The notes beneath the pieces were generated by a model, which ran no database searches, had not been told where the DNA came from, and saw only the letters and a program-made list of their open reading frames with translations. A program made the position numbers and the translations under genes. Positions 13,429 to 22,436 of a stretch of DNA of 64,000 nucleotides are shown piece by piece; position 1 is the stretch's first letter; every line of letters starts with the position of its first letter. Location: contig JADJTL010000003.1 of the NCBI GenBank assembly GCA_016711215.1, forward strand, positions 496,001-560,000, in the 5' to 3' direction. The DNA comes from Pseudomonadota bacterium (GTDB taxonomy: Bacteria > Myxococcota_A > Polyangia > GCA-2747355).

Positions 13429-13457
13429 TTGCCGCAAATCCTCGGCTGGGCTGTACT
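13429..13457 (+). promoter_or_regulatory. Possible sigma70-type promoter for the cytochrome gene
   Basis: TTGCCG at 13429 and TGTACT at 13452 are separated by 17 bp and lie about 45 bp before the cytochrome start, in the 200-bp gap between divergent genes. Both hexamers match the consensus only in part. Confidence 0.3.
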
Positions 13458-13499
13458 TGAGGGGCCAACGATCAGAACGATCAACAAGAAGGAAGCGAC

Positions 13500-14942
13500 A
13501 TGCTCAAACGGCTCTTCGGCCTGCTCCCCTTCCTCTGGGACAATTGGGTCTCCATCCTCGGCACGCTGATCACCACGGTGTTCGGCAACGCGATGCTCGT
13601 CTTCACCGTCGTCGACCTGGTGGGGCATGGGCTCAACCCCTACGTCGCCACCGTGACCTACCTGGTGATGCCACCCTTCTTTGTTGGCGGCCTGGGCTTG
13701 ATCGCCCTCGGGGCCTGGCGCTCACGCCGGCGCCAGCGCGAGGCCCCGCTGCGCACGGCCGTCGCCAGCGTGCTGGCGAATCAACGGGCCCGGCGCACGA
13801 TCGCCTTCGTCGTCATGGTGACGCTGGTCAACGTGGTCTTGGTCTCGCTGACCGCCTACAAGGCCGTCAGCTACAGCGAGACCTCCGAGTTCTGCGGCGA
13901 ACTCTGCCACACGGTGATGGAGCCCGAGCATACCGCCTACCTCGCCTCGCCCCACGCGCGCGTGAGCTGCGCGGGCTGCCACATCGGCGAGGGCGCCTCG
14001 TGGTTCGTCAAGTCGAAGCTCTCGGGGGTACGCCAGATCTGGGCGGTCTTCGCCGGCAGCTATTCGCGCCCGATCGCGACGCCGATCGACAACCTCCGTC
14101 CGGCGCGCGAGACCTGTGAGCACTGCCATTGGCCGGCCAAGTTCCACGGCGTCCACCTCTTGCGCCGCGACCTCTTTGCCAACGACGAGGCCAACACCCG
14201 CCGCACCAACGTCGTGATGCTCAACGTTGGCGGGATCAACGCGCGCACCGGCCGCTACGAAGGCATCCACTGGCACGTCAGCCCCGCCGTCAAGGTCGTC
14301 TACCAGGCGCTCGATCACAAGCGCTCCAAGATCGGGCAGGTCAGCGTCTATGAGCATGGGCGCCTGGTGCGCACCTTTAGCCCGGCGGGCGCTGCTAAGG
14401 CCTCGGCGAGCACGAGCGCGCCAGGCGAAGCGCGCACGATGGAGTGCATCGACTGCCACAACCGGCCGACGCATATCTTCGCGGCCTCTGCCGCGGTGGC
14501 GGTCGACGGTGCCCTCAGCGCGCGGCGGATCGACGCCGCGCTGCCCTTCGTGCGGCGCCAGGCCGTGGCACTGCTCGCCCAGGTCGAGACGCCGCGCGCC
14601 GAGGCCCCGGGGCACTTCACCAGCGCCTTGCAGGGCTTCTATCGCGAGCGCTATCCGCAGGTGGCGCAGGCCAAGGCGCAGGCCATCGCCGCGGCCGGCG
14701 CCGAGCTCGGCCGCCTCTACCAGCGCAACATCTTCCCGGCGATGCGCATTCGCTGGGGCACCTACCCCAGCCATCTGGGTCATCGCCAAACAAGCGAGGG
14801 CTGCTTCCGCTGCCACGACGACGAGCATAAGGCGGCCGACGGGCGGGTGATCCCCCAGGACTGCGACCTCTGTCATGAGGTGCTGGCCGAGGAGGAGGAG
14901 AAACCAGACGTGCCGGAAGGCCTGCTGCGCCTGGCGCGCTGA
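13500..14942 (+). CDS. Membrane-anchored hexaheme c-type cytochrome (NapC/NirT-like)
   Basis: 480 residues, start supported by GAAGGAAG just upstream. Three hydrophobic segments (about 17-40, 52-70, 101-120) precede a periplasmic multiheme part. Heme sites are one C-x3-CH (Cys132-Cys136-His137, CGELCH) and five CxxCH at 157, 206, 316, 435 and 455. The first sites lie in the layout of NapC/NrfH-type quinol dehydrogenases (TVMEPEHTAY, then HARVSCAGCHIGEGASWFVK). A role in passing electrons from the quinol pool to a periplasmic acceptor is likely. No partner reductase is encoded next to it. Confidence 0.85.
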   Translation: MLKRLFGLLPFLWDNWVSILGTLITTVFGNAMLVFTVVDLVGHGLNPYVATVTYLVMPPFFVGGLGLIALGAWRSRRRQREAPLRTAVASVLANQRARRTIAFVVMVTLVNVVLVSLTAYKAVSYSETSEFCGELCHTVMEPEHTAYLASPHARVSCAGCHIGEGASWFVKSKLSGVRQIWAVFAGSYSRPIATPIDNLRPARETCEHCHWPAKFHGVHLLRRDLFANDEANTRRTNVVMLNVGGINARTGRYEGIHWHVSPAVKVVYQALDHKRSKIGQVSVYEHGRLVRTFSPAGAAKASASTSAPGEARTMECIDCHNRPTHIFAASAAVAVDGALSARRIDAALPFVRRQAVALLAQVETPRAEAPGHFTSALQGFYRERYPQVAQAKAQAIAAAGAELGRLYQRNIFPAMRIRWGTYPSHLGHRQTSEGCFRCHDDEHKAADGRVIPQDCDLCHEVLAEEEEKPDVPEGLLRLAR

Positions 14943-14960
14943 GAACCGGTGCCTCCGCCC

Positions 14961-15002
14961 ATGCGTCTCAGGCGATGCGTCTCAGGCGATGCGTCTCAGG
15001 CG
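14961..15002. repeat. Three perfect 14-bp tandem copies
   Basis: ATGCGTCTCAGGCG occurs three times head to tail at 14961-14974, 14975-14988 and 14989-15002. The array lies between the convergent ends of the cytochrome gene and the small zinc protein gene, and it contains the latter's stop codon. Confidence 0.9.
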
Positions 15003-15196
15003 ACGTGCTCCGTGTAGCCGGCGCTGCGGTGGCGCGCGCCCGGCAGGTGGGCATCCCAACAACCCGGGCTGCAGAAGACGAGCCTGAGCCGCCCGCTGTT
15101 GCAGGTCGCCACCGTGCACTTGAGGTAGGCCTGCCCGCGCGGCAGCGCCTTGCCGCACATACTGCACTTGCCGAACTTGGCTGGCCCTTCGCTCAT
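14996..15196 (-). CDS. Small zinc-ribbon-like protein
   Basis: 66 residues with paired Cys motifs: CSMCGK near the N-terminus, then KCTVATCNSGR and FCSPGCWDAH. These are likely zinc ligands. The start ATG overlaps the stop of the thioredoxin gene by 4 bp, so it is translationally coupled. I recall similar short proteins in myxobacterial genomes, without known function. The stop lies within a 14-bp tandem repeat. Confidence 0.7.
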   Translation of the reverse strand: MSEGPAKFGKCSMCGKALPRGQAYLKCTVATCNSGRLRLVFCSPGCWDAHLPGARHRSAGYTEHVA

Positions 15197-15855
15197 CGCC
15201 TCGCTCCTGTCGTGCTGCCCGGCTGCGCTGGCGTAGAGACGCGCTGCGCGGGCTTAGAGACGCTCAGTGCCCGGGCGAGCTGCTGACGCAGCTCGTCCTC
15301 GCCACCGCCGCCAACGTGAACGTAGAGCACCTCGCCGCGGCGCCCGATCAATACCAGCTGCGGGATCGTCTGCACACGATAGGTCTCCGCCACCAGGTCG
15401 TTGCCGATCGCGTGGACCACGCCACTCGCCGGCTGTCCTCTGCGCTGGCGCCGCTCTGCTTGCTGACGCAGGACTTGGCGCGCGCCGCTCGCGTTGCCCT
15501 CGATCTCCACGGTCAGGGCCTGCAGCCCCTGAGCGCCGTAGTCGTCCTGCAGCCCGTCGAGCAGCGCCAGCTTCTCGCGACAGGGCGGGCACCAGGTCGC
15601 CCAGAGCTCGAGCAGCACGACGCGACCGCGCCATTGCTCGAGGCTGATCGTCACGCCTTCGAGCGTCGGCGCGCGCAGCGGCGGCGCCGCTTGCCCGCGC
15701 GCAAGCGGCCGCAGGCGCTCGCCGTCGCGGAGGAGGCCGACCGCCTGGTAGACGACCAGGGCCACCGCCAGGCCGACGACGATGCGCCCCAAGACGCGCG
15801 CGAGCGGCGCCTCATCGGCGCGCGCGCGATCCCCTCCGCGTGCTCGCTGGGTCAT
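15193..15855 (-). CDS. Membrane-tethered TlpA/ResA-like thioredoxin
   Basis: 220 residues from ATG 15855; the open frame extends further but lacks coding character. An N-terminal membrane segment (VLGRIVVGLAVALVVYQAVG, about 21-40) anchors a thioredoxin domain outside the membrane. The redox motif is WATWCPPC with Cys89 and Cys92, and the cis-Pro loop is TIPQLVLIG. Such proteins reduce disulfides or apocytochromes in the periplasm. A link to the nearby multiheme cytochrome is possible but they are on opposite strands. Confidence 0.85.
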   Translation of the reverse strand: MTQRARGGDRARADEAPLARVLGRIVVGLAVALVVYQAVGLLRDGERLRPLARGQAAPPLRAPTLEGVTISLEQWRGRVVLLELWATWCPPCREKLALLDGLQDDYGAQGLQALTVEIEGNASGARQVLRQQAERRQRRGQPASGVVHAIGNDLVAETYRVQTIPQLVLIGRRGEVLYVHVGGGGEDELRQQLARALSVSKPAQRVSTPAQPGSTTGARR

Positions 15856-15880
15856 GCCGCCTGCTCGCCTCCTCGGCGGC

Positions 15881-16375
15881 TCAGGCCGCCGCCTCGCGCA
15901 GGGTCCGGGCCGCCAGCCCCAGCATGACCACGGACCAGAGCCCACCGCCGACGAGCGCGACGAGGCGCAGGTCCGCCTGCACACCCTCGGCGGCGAAGAG
16001 CGCCACGCCGCTGAGGGCGAGCTTCAGCACCACCGCCGGCAGCAGACAGAGCGCGGCGAGCTCAGCATAGCGCGCGGGCAGCCGTCCGCGCCCGACCCAC
16101 CAGAGCAGCGCACCGCCGAGGATGCTCGCCACGAAGGGCAGGACCACCGCGCGCGCGGCGGTGTTGAGCAGCAGAAGGAGGCCGCCGACCGGGCTGACGT
16201 CGATCGCGTACCAGGCCGCCGCCGCGAGCTGCGACAGGCGCAACGCGGGCACCACGAGCAAGAGGAGGGCCCAGAGGTCGGCGAAGCCGCCGCTCGCGCC
16301 GGGCGGCGCGGCCCGCGCGAGCGTCGCGCGCGGAGCGACGATCATGCCGCCGAGTCGTCCGATGAAGCCGCGCAT
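15881..16375 (-). CDS. Yip1-like integral membrane protein
   Basis: 164 residues from ATG 16375. Four to five hydrophobic segments follow a short cytoplasmic start (MRGFIGRLGGMIVAPRATL). That opening, with MIVAPRATL, is typical of bacterial Yip1-domain proteins, where it precedes the membrane bundle. No catalytic residues are visible. It sits 20 bp after the helical-repeat protein and 25 bp before the thioredoxin gene, in the same operon. Confidence 0.6.
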   Translation of the reverse strand: MRGFIGRLGGMIVAPRATLARAAPPGASGGFADLWALLLLVVPALRLSQLAAAAWYAIDVSPVGGLLLLLNTAARAVVLPFVASILGGALLWWVGRGRLPARYAELAALCLLPAVVLKLALSGVALFAAEGVQADLRLVALVGGGLWSVVMLGLAARTLREAAA

Positions 16376-16395
16376 CGCTGAGGGCGCGCCGGCCG

Positions 16396-17541
16396 CTACG
16401 CGCCGCCGCCGGCGGCGCGCTTGGCGGCCGTCGCCAGCACGCTCGCCACGTTCTTCGAGCGGGCCACGGCGCGCAGATCGCCGGCGCGCAGGTGGCTCAG
16501 GAGCCGCATGGCCTGGGCCAGCGGGCACTTCGGGTTGTTCACCAGCGCGACCTTGATCTGGTAGCTGCGCTGCCATTCGCGCTTCTCGGCGATCAAGCGG
16601 ATGATGTCCTCGGCGAGGTTGCGATTGGCCGCGTACCGCGCCGCCTCGTTCTCGCTCACCCCGGGCGACCGGATCGCGGCCTCGGCGACCATGCGGATCG
16701 GGTCACGGATCAAGACAGCGCGCTCGAACGCCGTCCCCAAGGTGGCCTTGCGGATCTTGGCGTTGACCGGGAGGCGGCCGATATCCTCGGCGTGACGCTC
16801 CCGCTCCTCTTGCTGACCGAACTCCAGCTCGCCCAGCGCCTCGCCGTCGATCGCGCCGTCGACGACCGTGGCGAAGATCGCATCGATCGCCGCCGCGTCG
16901 AGCAGGGCTCCCGCTTTCGCCCCCTCGTCGGCCGCGAGCTCGCCCTTGCCCTCCTCCTCGCTCGTCGCCGTGCCGAGAATGTTGGCGGCGATGTCCTTGA
17001 ACTGCGGGATCCCCGCCAGCTCGAGGCCGTTGCGGACGGCCAGCTCGAGCAGACGCTCGACGGTGGACATGCGCGCCGCGCGATTGAAGTAGAGCGTCTC
17101 GATGATCGCCGGTGAGCGCAGGACGCGTAGCTCGTTGGCGGCGATGATCTCGAGCTGACGATCGCTGCTGAGCTTGGACGCCAGGGAGATGAAGGTCTGG
17201 TCGTCGGTCTGCGCGTTGAGCAGCACACGCTCGATCAGGGCCGCCTTGTTGATCACCCGCAGCGCGAAGAACTCGATCACGCGCGAATCGACGGCGCCAG
17301 CGAGTGCAGCGCCCACCGCAGCCTCGGGCAGCTTGTCCGCCGTCTGGCGCGCCGCCGACGCGATCGCCTCATCGCTGTCGAAGCCGAGCTGGTAGATGGC
17401 GGTCACGAGGTCCAGCGGACCCAGCGGCGCCAGGCCGCGGGCCGCCATCATCCGCGCCGGCGCCGGCGTCTCGGCGCCAACGACCCGCGACACGGCGGAG
17501 GAGAGCTTCCCGGGCTCCAGAACTGTCAGTGCGAGACTCAA
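16396..17541 (-). CDS. Conserved helical-repeat protein, function unknown
   Basis: About 381 residues, almost entirely alpha-helical with short repeated helix pairs, for example LEIIAANELRVLRSPAIIETL then MSTVERLLELAVRNG. This is HEAT- or DUF2336-like. Two TTG starts compete: 17604, inside the EF-G gene, and 17541. I prefer 17541 because GAAAGGG lies 8 bp upstream. No signal peptide is visible, so it is probably cytoplasmic. It lies between the EF-G paralogue and the Yip1-like protein in one run of genes. I recall relatives in deltaproteobacteria with no assigned role. Confidence 0.65.
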   Translation of the reverse strand: MSLALTVLEPGKLSSAVSRVVGAETPAPARMMAARGLAPLGPLDLVTAIYQLGFDSDEAIASAARQTADKLPEAAVGAALAGAVDSRVIEFFALRVINKAALIERVLLNAQTDDQTFISLASKLSSDRQLEIIAANELRVLRSPAIIETLYFNRAARMSTVERLLELAVRNGLELAGIPQFKDIAANILGTATSEEEGKGELAADEGAKAGALLDAAAIDAIFATVVDGAIDGEALGELEFGQQEERERHAEDIGRLPVNAKIRKATLGTAFERAVLIRDPIRMVAEAAIRSPGVSENEAARYAANRNLAEDIIRLIAEKREWQRSYQIKVALVNNPKCPLAQAMRLLSHLRAGDLRAVARSKNVASVLATAAKRAAGGGA

Positions 17542-17569
17542 TAGCGTGACCCTTTCTCGGCGCGGAGCC

Positions 17570-19660
17570 CTAGTCCTCTTCCTCGGCGACCTTGGCCTCG
17601 CCAATCACCTTCTCGGCGAGATTGGCCGGCAGCTCTTGATAATGCGCGAAGGCGACGTGGAAGTGGCCGCGACCGGCGGTGATCGACTCGAGGTCGATCG
17701 CGTAGCGCAGGATCTCGGCCTGGGGCACCTCGGCGCGGATGGCTTGCTGCTGGCCGAAGGCCTCGGTCCCCAGGACGCGCCCGCGGCGGCTGCTGAGGTC
17801 GCCGATGACGTCGCCGATGAACTCGGCCGGGCAGACGATCTCGAGGCTCGAGATCGGCTCGAGCAAGATCGGATGGGCGGCGCGAAAGGCGGCCTGGAAG
17901 CCCTTGGACCCCGCGCGCTCGAAGGAGCGGCCATCCGAATCGACGGGGTGGTACTTGCCGTCCTTGAGGGTCACGCGGACGTCGACGACGGGACAGCCCG
18001 ACAGGCCACCGCGCAGCATCCGGTCGCGAATGCCCTTCTCGATCGAGGGGATGAACTGGCGCGGTATCGCGCCACCGAAGACCTCGTCGACGAACTCGAG
18101 CGGGCCCTCGACCTCGCTGTCCTTGGGCTTGGGCTCGATATCGAGGTAGACGACGCCGTACTGACCGCGGCCGCCGGATTGCTTCTTATGCTTGCCTTCG
18201 ACGTGGGTCGCCTGGCCCTTGATCGTCTCGCGATAGGGAATCCGCGGCAGCTCGAGCTCGACCTCTACACCATGACGCTTGAGCTTGCCGACGGCCAGCT
18301 CGATCTGCGCCTGGCCCAGCCCGCGGAGCAAGAGCTCATGGGTCACGGGGTCGCGATCGAGGTGCAGTGAGGCGTCCTCCAGCAGCAGGTCGGCCAGGCG
18401 CGCGGCGAGCTTCTCCTCGTCGCCCTTGGCCTTGGGCCGCAGGGAAAAGCCGATCACCGGCGCGGGCAGCTCGGGGGCGGCGAAGACGATCGGATCGTGC
18501 TCATCGACGAGCGTGTCGCCGGTATGGGCGTCCTTGAGCTTGGGCAGCCCGACGAGATCACCGACCGTCGCCTGCTCGAGCGTGTCACGGCGCTTGCCGA
18601 CCAGCGTGTAGAGCTGGCCCACACGCTCGTGCGCGCCGGTCCTGGCGTTGATCAGCTGACTGTCGTGGCCGAGGGTGCCGGAGACGACGCGCAGCAGCGT
18701 CAGGCGTCCGATGTCCGAGGCGATGGTCTTGAAGACGAAGCCGGAGAAGGGCGCCGCCGGATCGTACGCGCGGGACTTGGGCTGGCCAGCGCGGTCGCGG
18801 CCCTTGGCCGGCGCGCGCGCGGTCGGCGGCGGACAGCAGTCGGCCAGGAAGTCGAGCAGCAAGGCGCTGCCCAGGTTGCGCGTCGCCGCGCCGCAGAGCA
18901 CCGGCACGAGGGTGCCCGCGAGCAGCCCCTGGAGGAGGCCGCGACGCAGCTCCTCGTCGCTCAACGCGCCGGTCTCGAGGTACTTCTCGATCAGCTTGTC
19001 GTCGGTCGCCGCGATCGCTTCGACGGCCTGCTCGCGGGCCAGCAGCGCGTCGGCGCGCAGGGCCTCGGGGATCTCGCCCACCACCGCGCTATGCCCGTCG
19101 GCGCCGAGGGTCAGGGTCTTGAGCGGCAGCAGGTCGATGATCCCACTGAGGTCGTGGGCCTGCCCGATCGGGAGCTGCAGCGCGACCGCCTTGTCGCTGA
19201 GCAGACGCCGCACCTGCTCCAGCGCCTGGGCGAAGCTGGCCCGCTCGCGGTCGAGCTTGCTGACGAAGACGACGACGGGCAGCGCGCGCTCGCGCGCCGA
19301 GGTCCAGGCGCGCTCGGTGCCGACCTGCACACCGTCGGCGCCGCTGACGAGCAAGAGCGCCGTATCGGCGGCCCAGAGGCCGAGGAGCGCGTCCGCGGAG
19401 AAGTTGGCGTCGCCGGGCGTGTCGACGAAATTGATCTTGCGACGCTTCCACTCGCAGGAGCCGAGCGCGAGCTGAATGCTCGCCTTGCGCGCCAGCGCCT
19501 CGGGTTCGCTGTCGAGCAGGGAGGTCTCGTCGTCGACCTTCCCGAGCCTGGAGCTGACCTTGGTCTCGAAGAGCAGGGCCTCGCCGAGCGAGGTCTTTCC
19601 CGACTTGCCGTGGCCGACGAGCGCCACCGTGCGGATGTCACCGGCGTCGAATTTCTTCAT
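17570..19660 (-). CDS. Elongation factor G paralogue (EF-G2-like GTPase)
   Basis: 696 residues. G1 is GHGKSGKTS (17-25), G3 is DTPGDANF, and G4 reads VSKLD where most EF-Gs have NKxD. Domain IV contains KHKKQSGGRGQYGVV and the C-terminal domain runs to HFHVAFAHYQELP. The gene is isolated from rpsL, rpsG and tuf, unlike the main fusA. Together with the divergent G4 motif this suggests a second, specialised EF-G. Whether it acts in translocation, recycling or stress is unknown. Confidence 0.85.
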   Translation of the reverse strand: MKKFDAGDIRTVALVGHGKSGKTSLGEALLFETKVSSRLGKVDDETSLLDSEPEALARKASIQLALGSCEWKRRKINFVDTPGDANFSADALLGLWAADTALLLVSGADGVQVGTERAWTSARERALPVVVFVSKLDRERASFAQALEQVRRLLSDKAVALQLPIGQAHDLSGIIDLLPLKTLTLGADGHSAVVGEIPEALRADALLAREQAVEAIAATDDKLIEKYLETGALSDEELRRGLLQGLLAGTLVPVLCGAATRNLGSALLLDFLADCCPPPTARAPAKGRDRAGQPKSRAYDPAAPFSGFVFKTIASDIGRLTLLRVVSGTLGHDSQLINARTGAHERVGQLYTLVGKRRDTLEQATVGDLVGLPKLKDAHTGDTLVDEHDPIVFAAPELPAPVIGFSLRPKAKGDEEKLAARLADLLLEDASLHLDRDPVTHELLLRGLGQAQIELAVGKLKRHGVEVELELPRIPYRETIKGQATHVEGKHKKQSGGRGQYGVVYLDIEPKPKDSEVEGPLEFVDEVFGGAIPRQFIPSIEKGIRDRMLRGGLSGCPVVDVRVTLKDGKYHPVDSDGRSFERAGSKGFQAAFRAAHPILLEPISSLEIVCPAEFIGDVIGDLSSRRGRVLGTEAFGQQQAIRAEVPQAEILRYAIDLESITAGRGHFHVAFAHYQELPANLAEKVIGEAKVAEEED

Positions 19661-19743
19661 GCCGCACCTCCCGCTGGCCGGTCCTGCCGACTCTCCGGTG
19701 CTAACAGATGCTAGCCCTCATCGCCACTTCCGGCGCCCGTGTT

Positions 19744-20520
19744 TCAGGCGGGAACGCGGCCCTGGTTGCGCTGGTGGAGCAGGCGCAGGCCTTCGAGCGT
19801 GAGCAGCTCATCGACCTCGCTGATCTGGCGCGAGGCGCCGGCGATCAGCCGCGCGAGCCCGCCGGTCGCCACGACCTTCGGCTCGAACTCGAGCTCGGCG
19901 CGCAGCGCGGCGACGACGCCGTCGACCAGGCCCGCATAGCCGAAGTAGAGCCCGGCCTGCATGCTCGCCACCGTGCTGCGGCCGACGGCGCGGGCCGGTC
20001 GCTCGATCGCGACCCGCGGCAGCTTGGCCGTGCGGCGGTAGAGCGCCTCGGCGCCGATGGCCAACCCCGGCGCGATCGCCCCGCCGAGGTATTCGCCGCG
20101 CGGCGTGACGCAGTCGAAGGTCGTGGCCGTCCCGAAGTCGACGACGATCAGTCCCTGCTGCCAGCGCGCGTAGGCCGCCACCGCGTTGACGATGCGATCG
20201 GCACCGACCTCGGCGGGGTGGTCGTAGAGCACGGGCAGCCCGGTATCGAGCTCGGGGCCGACCAGCAGCGCCTCGACGGTGAAGCGCCGCCGCAGCGCGA
20301 CCCGCATCGCCTCGGTCGCCCCCGGAACGACCGAGGCGATGATCGCGGCGGTCGGCGGCCCGACGACCGTCCCGAGTCGCAGCAGTTGGTCGAGCAGCAC
20401 GGCGCTCTCGTCGGCGGTGCGGTCCGCCGAGGTGGCGATGCGCCAGTGCTCGAGCAGCCGCGCGCCGTCGAAGCAGCCGATCACCGTATGCGAGTTTCCG
20501 AGGTCGCAGGCCAGCAGCAT
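19744..20520 (-). CDS. coaX: Type III pantothenate kinase
   Basis: First step of coenzyme A synthesis, phosphorylating pantothenate. 258 residues from ATG 20520, preceded by AAGGAG; the longer frame upstream is not needed. The N-terminal MLLACDLGNSHTVIGCFDG is the phosphate-binding motif of the ASKHA fold. HPAEVGADRIVNAVAAY and VVDFGTATTFDCV are further CoaX signatures. It leads the minus-strand run that continues with the EF-G paralogue after an 83-bp gap. Confidence 0.95.
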   Translation of the reverse strand: MLLACDLGNSHTVIGCFDGARLLEHWRIATSADRTADESAVLLDQLLRLGTVVGPPTAAIIASVVPGATEAMRVALRRRFTVEALLVGPELDTGLPVLYDHPAEVGADRIVNAVAAYARWQQGLIVVDFGTATTFDCVTPRGEYLGGAIAPGLAIGAEALYRRTAKLPRVAIERPARAVGRSTVASMQAGLYFGYAGLVDGVVAALRAELEFEPKVVATGGLARLIAGASRQISEVDELLTLEGLRLLHQRNQGRVPA

Positions 20521-20711
20521 GGGGACTCCTTGACGGGCCGCAGTATGGTGCGCGGAGGCCGCGCCGACCAGCCCGGGTCGCGAGACGGGCCGAGACGCAC
20601 GCGCTGGCGGTGATCCGCCCGCGGGATCCAAGCCGCGCGGCCCGGCGCCAGGATCCACCCAGGCGCGGCAAGGGCAAGGGGGGCACCACGGGGCAGAGCA
20701 GGCGCGCCAAA

Positions 20712-20741
20712 TTGACGCGCCCCCCTGAATTACGATAGAAT
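20712..20741 (+). promoter_or_regulatory. Sigma70-type promoter for the HD-GYP regulator
   Basis: TTGACG at 20712-20717 and TAGAAT at 20736-20741 are 18 bp apart, in a locally AT-richer patch. Transcription would start near 20748, giving a leader of about 37 nt that includes the GGAGG ribosome site before ATG 20785. Confidence 0.55.
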
Positions 20742-20784
20742 CTCGGCCCATAACGATCGTCTTGGCTCGCTTTTCGGAGGCACG

Positions 20785-22347
20785 ATGGAGACGGCGCTCC
20801 ACGAAGAGGCCCCCCGCGTTCTCGTCGTCGACGACGAGAAAGTAATTCGCGGGATCCTCAGCGACTTCCTCACCACTGAGGGGTTAGTCGTCCGCACGGC
20901 CGAAAACGGCGAGGCCGCCCTGGCCGAGCTGCAGCAGCGCTCCTACAACCTGGTGATCAGCGACCTGAAGATGCCCCGCATGGGCGGCCTCGAGTTGCTC
21001 GAGGCGATCAACCGGCTCCAGCTTCCGGTGCTGACCATCATCATCACCGGCTTCGGCACGGTCGAGACCGCGATCGAGGCGATGAAGCGTGGCGCCTATG
21101 ACTACGTGCTCAAGCCCTTCAAGGTCGAGGACATCGTCCACATCGTCAAACGCGCGCTCGAGCGCCAGCGCCTCGAGCGCGAGAACATGCGCCTGCGCGA
21201 GGCGGTGAGCGTCTACAAGATCTCGGAGGCGATCAGCCAGAGCCTGAGCGTCGAGCCGATCCTCCGGCTGCTCGTCGATACAGCGATCGACGAGCTCGGC
21301 GCCGACGCCGTGACCTTGCTGCTCGAGGACGAGGAGAACAGCGGGTCCTACAGCGAGCGTCTGCGCCGCTGCCGCAATGGCCACGAGCAGGCGCTGACGG
21401 AGCCGAGGGTCGGCGAGCTGCTGCGCTGCTATGAAGGCGCGATGCCCGTGCTGGCCCACGGCGCCCGGCTGCAGCAGTTCTTTCCCGCGGAGGTCGACGC
21501 GGAGAGCGTCGTCGCCTTCTGCTCGATCCCGCTCGTCGTGCACCACCGCATCGTCGGGATGCTCAACGCTTGCTCCTATACGCGCGGCCGCAAGTTCAAC
21601 GAGGGTCAGCGCAAGATGCTGGCGGTCCTGGGCAGTCGCGCCGCCTTCAGCATCGAGAACGCGCGGCTCTACCAGAACCTGCTCGATTCGAAGCAGCGGC
21701 TGGAGGTCGCCAATCTCAGCCTCGAGGAGAACTTCCGCCAGACCATCGTCGGCTTCGCGAACGCGCTCGAGGAGAGTGACCGCTACACCCGCGGCCACTC
21801 CGAGCGCGTCTCCGTCTTCGCGCGGCTGATCGCCGAGGGCCTCGGCCTCTCGGAGCGGGACCTCGACCGCGTGGTGCTCTCGGCCAAGGTCCACGACATC
21901 GGCAAGATCGGGATCCCGAGCGAGAAGCTGAACAAGGCCGGTCGCCTGACCCCCGATGAGATCGCCATCTTTCGCACGCATCCCGAGAAGGGCCGACGCA
22001 TCCTCGATCCGATCCCCTTTCTGCGGGACCTCGTGCCGGCCGTCTACTGCCACCACGAGCGCTACGACGGCAGCGGCTACCCGCAGGGGCTGAGCGGCGA
22101 CCGCATTCCGCTGATCGGGCGCATCATCAGCGTCGCCGACACCTATGACGCGATGACGACCGATCGCGCCTACCGGCGCGCCCTGCCTCATGCCGCGGCG
22201 CGGGCCGAGCTCCAGCGCTGCGCCGGCACGCAGTTCGACCCCGAGATCGTCGCGATCTTCGAGCGCGAGCTCGGGCGGCTCGGCTTCAACCGCGACGATC
22301 CCGGACAGCTCGTGCTTCCGTCGATCGCGCTCGTCGGCGGCTACTGA
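20785..22347 (+). CDS. Response regulator with GAF and HD-GYP domains (cyclic-di-GMP phosphodiesterase)
   Basis: 520 residues. A receiver domain (10-125) has the acidic pair in VVDDE and phosphoacceptor Asp60 in VISDLKMPRMGG. A GAF-like domain follows (about 150-295). The HD-GYP domain (about 325-490) has HD at 370-371 in KVHDIGKIGIP, HHERYDGSGYPQGL with GYP at 431-433, and DTYDAMTTDRAYR. All metal and GYP residues are present, so active c-di-GMP hydrolysis is expected. Start supported by GGAGG. A histidine kinase gene follows 89 bp downstream and is the obvious candidate partner. Confidence 0.94.
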   Translation: METALHEEAPRVLVVDDEKVIRGILSDFLTTEGLVVRTAENGEAALAELQQRSYNLVISDLKMPRMGGLELLEAINRLQLPVLTIIITGFGTVETAIEAMKRGAYDYVLKPFKVEDIVHIVKRALERQRLERENMRLREAVSVYKISEAISQSLSVEPILRLLVDTAIDELGADAVTLLLEDEENSGSYSERLRRCRNGHEQALTEPRVGELLRCYEGAMPVLAHGARLQQFFPAEVDAESVVAFCSIPLVVHHRIVGMLNACSYTRGRKFNEGQRKMLAVLGSRAAFSIENARLYQNLLDSKQRLEVANLSLEENFRQTIVGFANALEESDRYTRGHSERVSVFARLIAEGLGLSERDLDRVVLSAKVHDIGKIGIPSEKLNKAGRLTPDEIAIFRTHPEKGRRILDPIPFLRDLVPAVYCHHERYDGSGYPQGLSGDRIPLIGRIISVADTYDAMTTDRAYRRALPHAAARAELQRCAGTQFDPEIVAIFERELGRLGFNRDDPGQLVLPSIALVGGY

Positions 22348-22436
22348 GCCAGCCCCCGTGAAGGGGTGCGCGTCGGACTTCTGTCTGGCGAGCATCGGCG
22401 CTATCCTCCCGCGCAGCCCCAACATCCTGGTGTGAC

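Noticed and set aside
20884..22425. 513-residue minus-strand frame opposite the HD-GYP regulator
   Set aside because: Antisense shadow of a gene with complete catalytic motifs.
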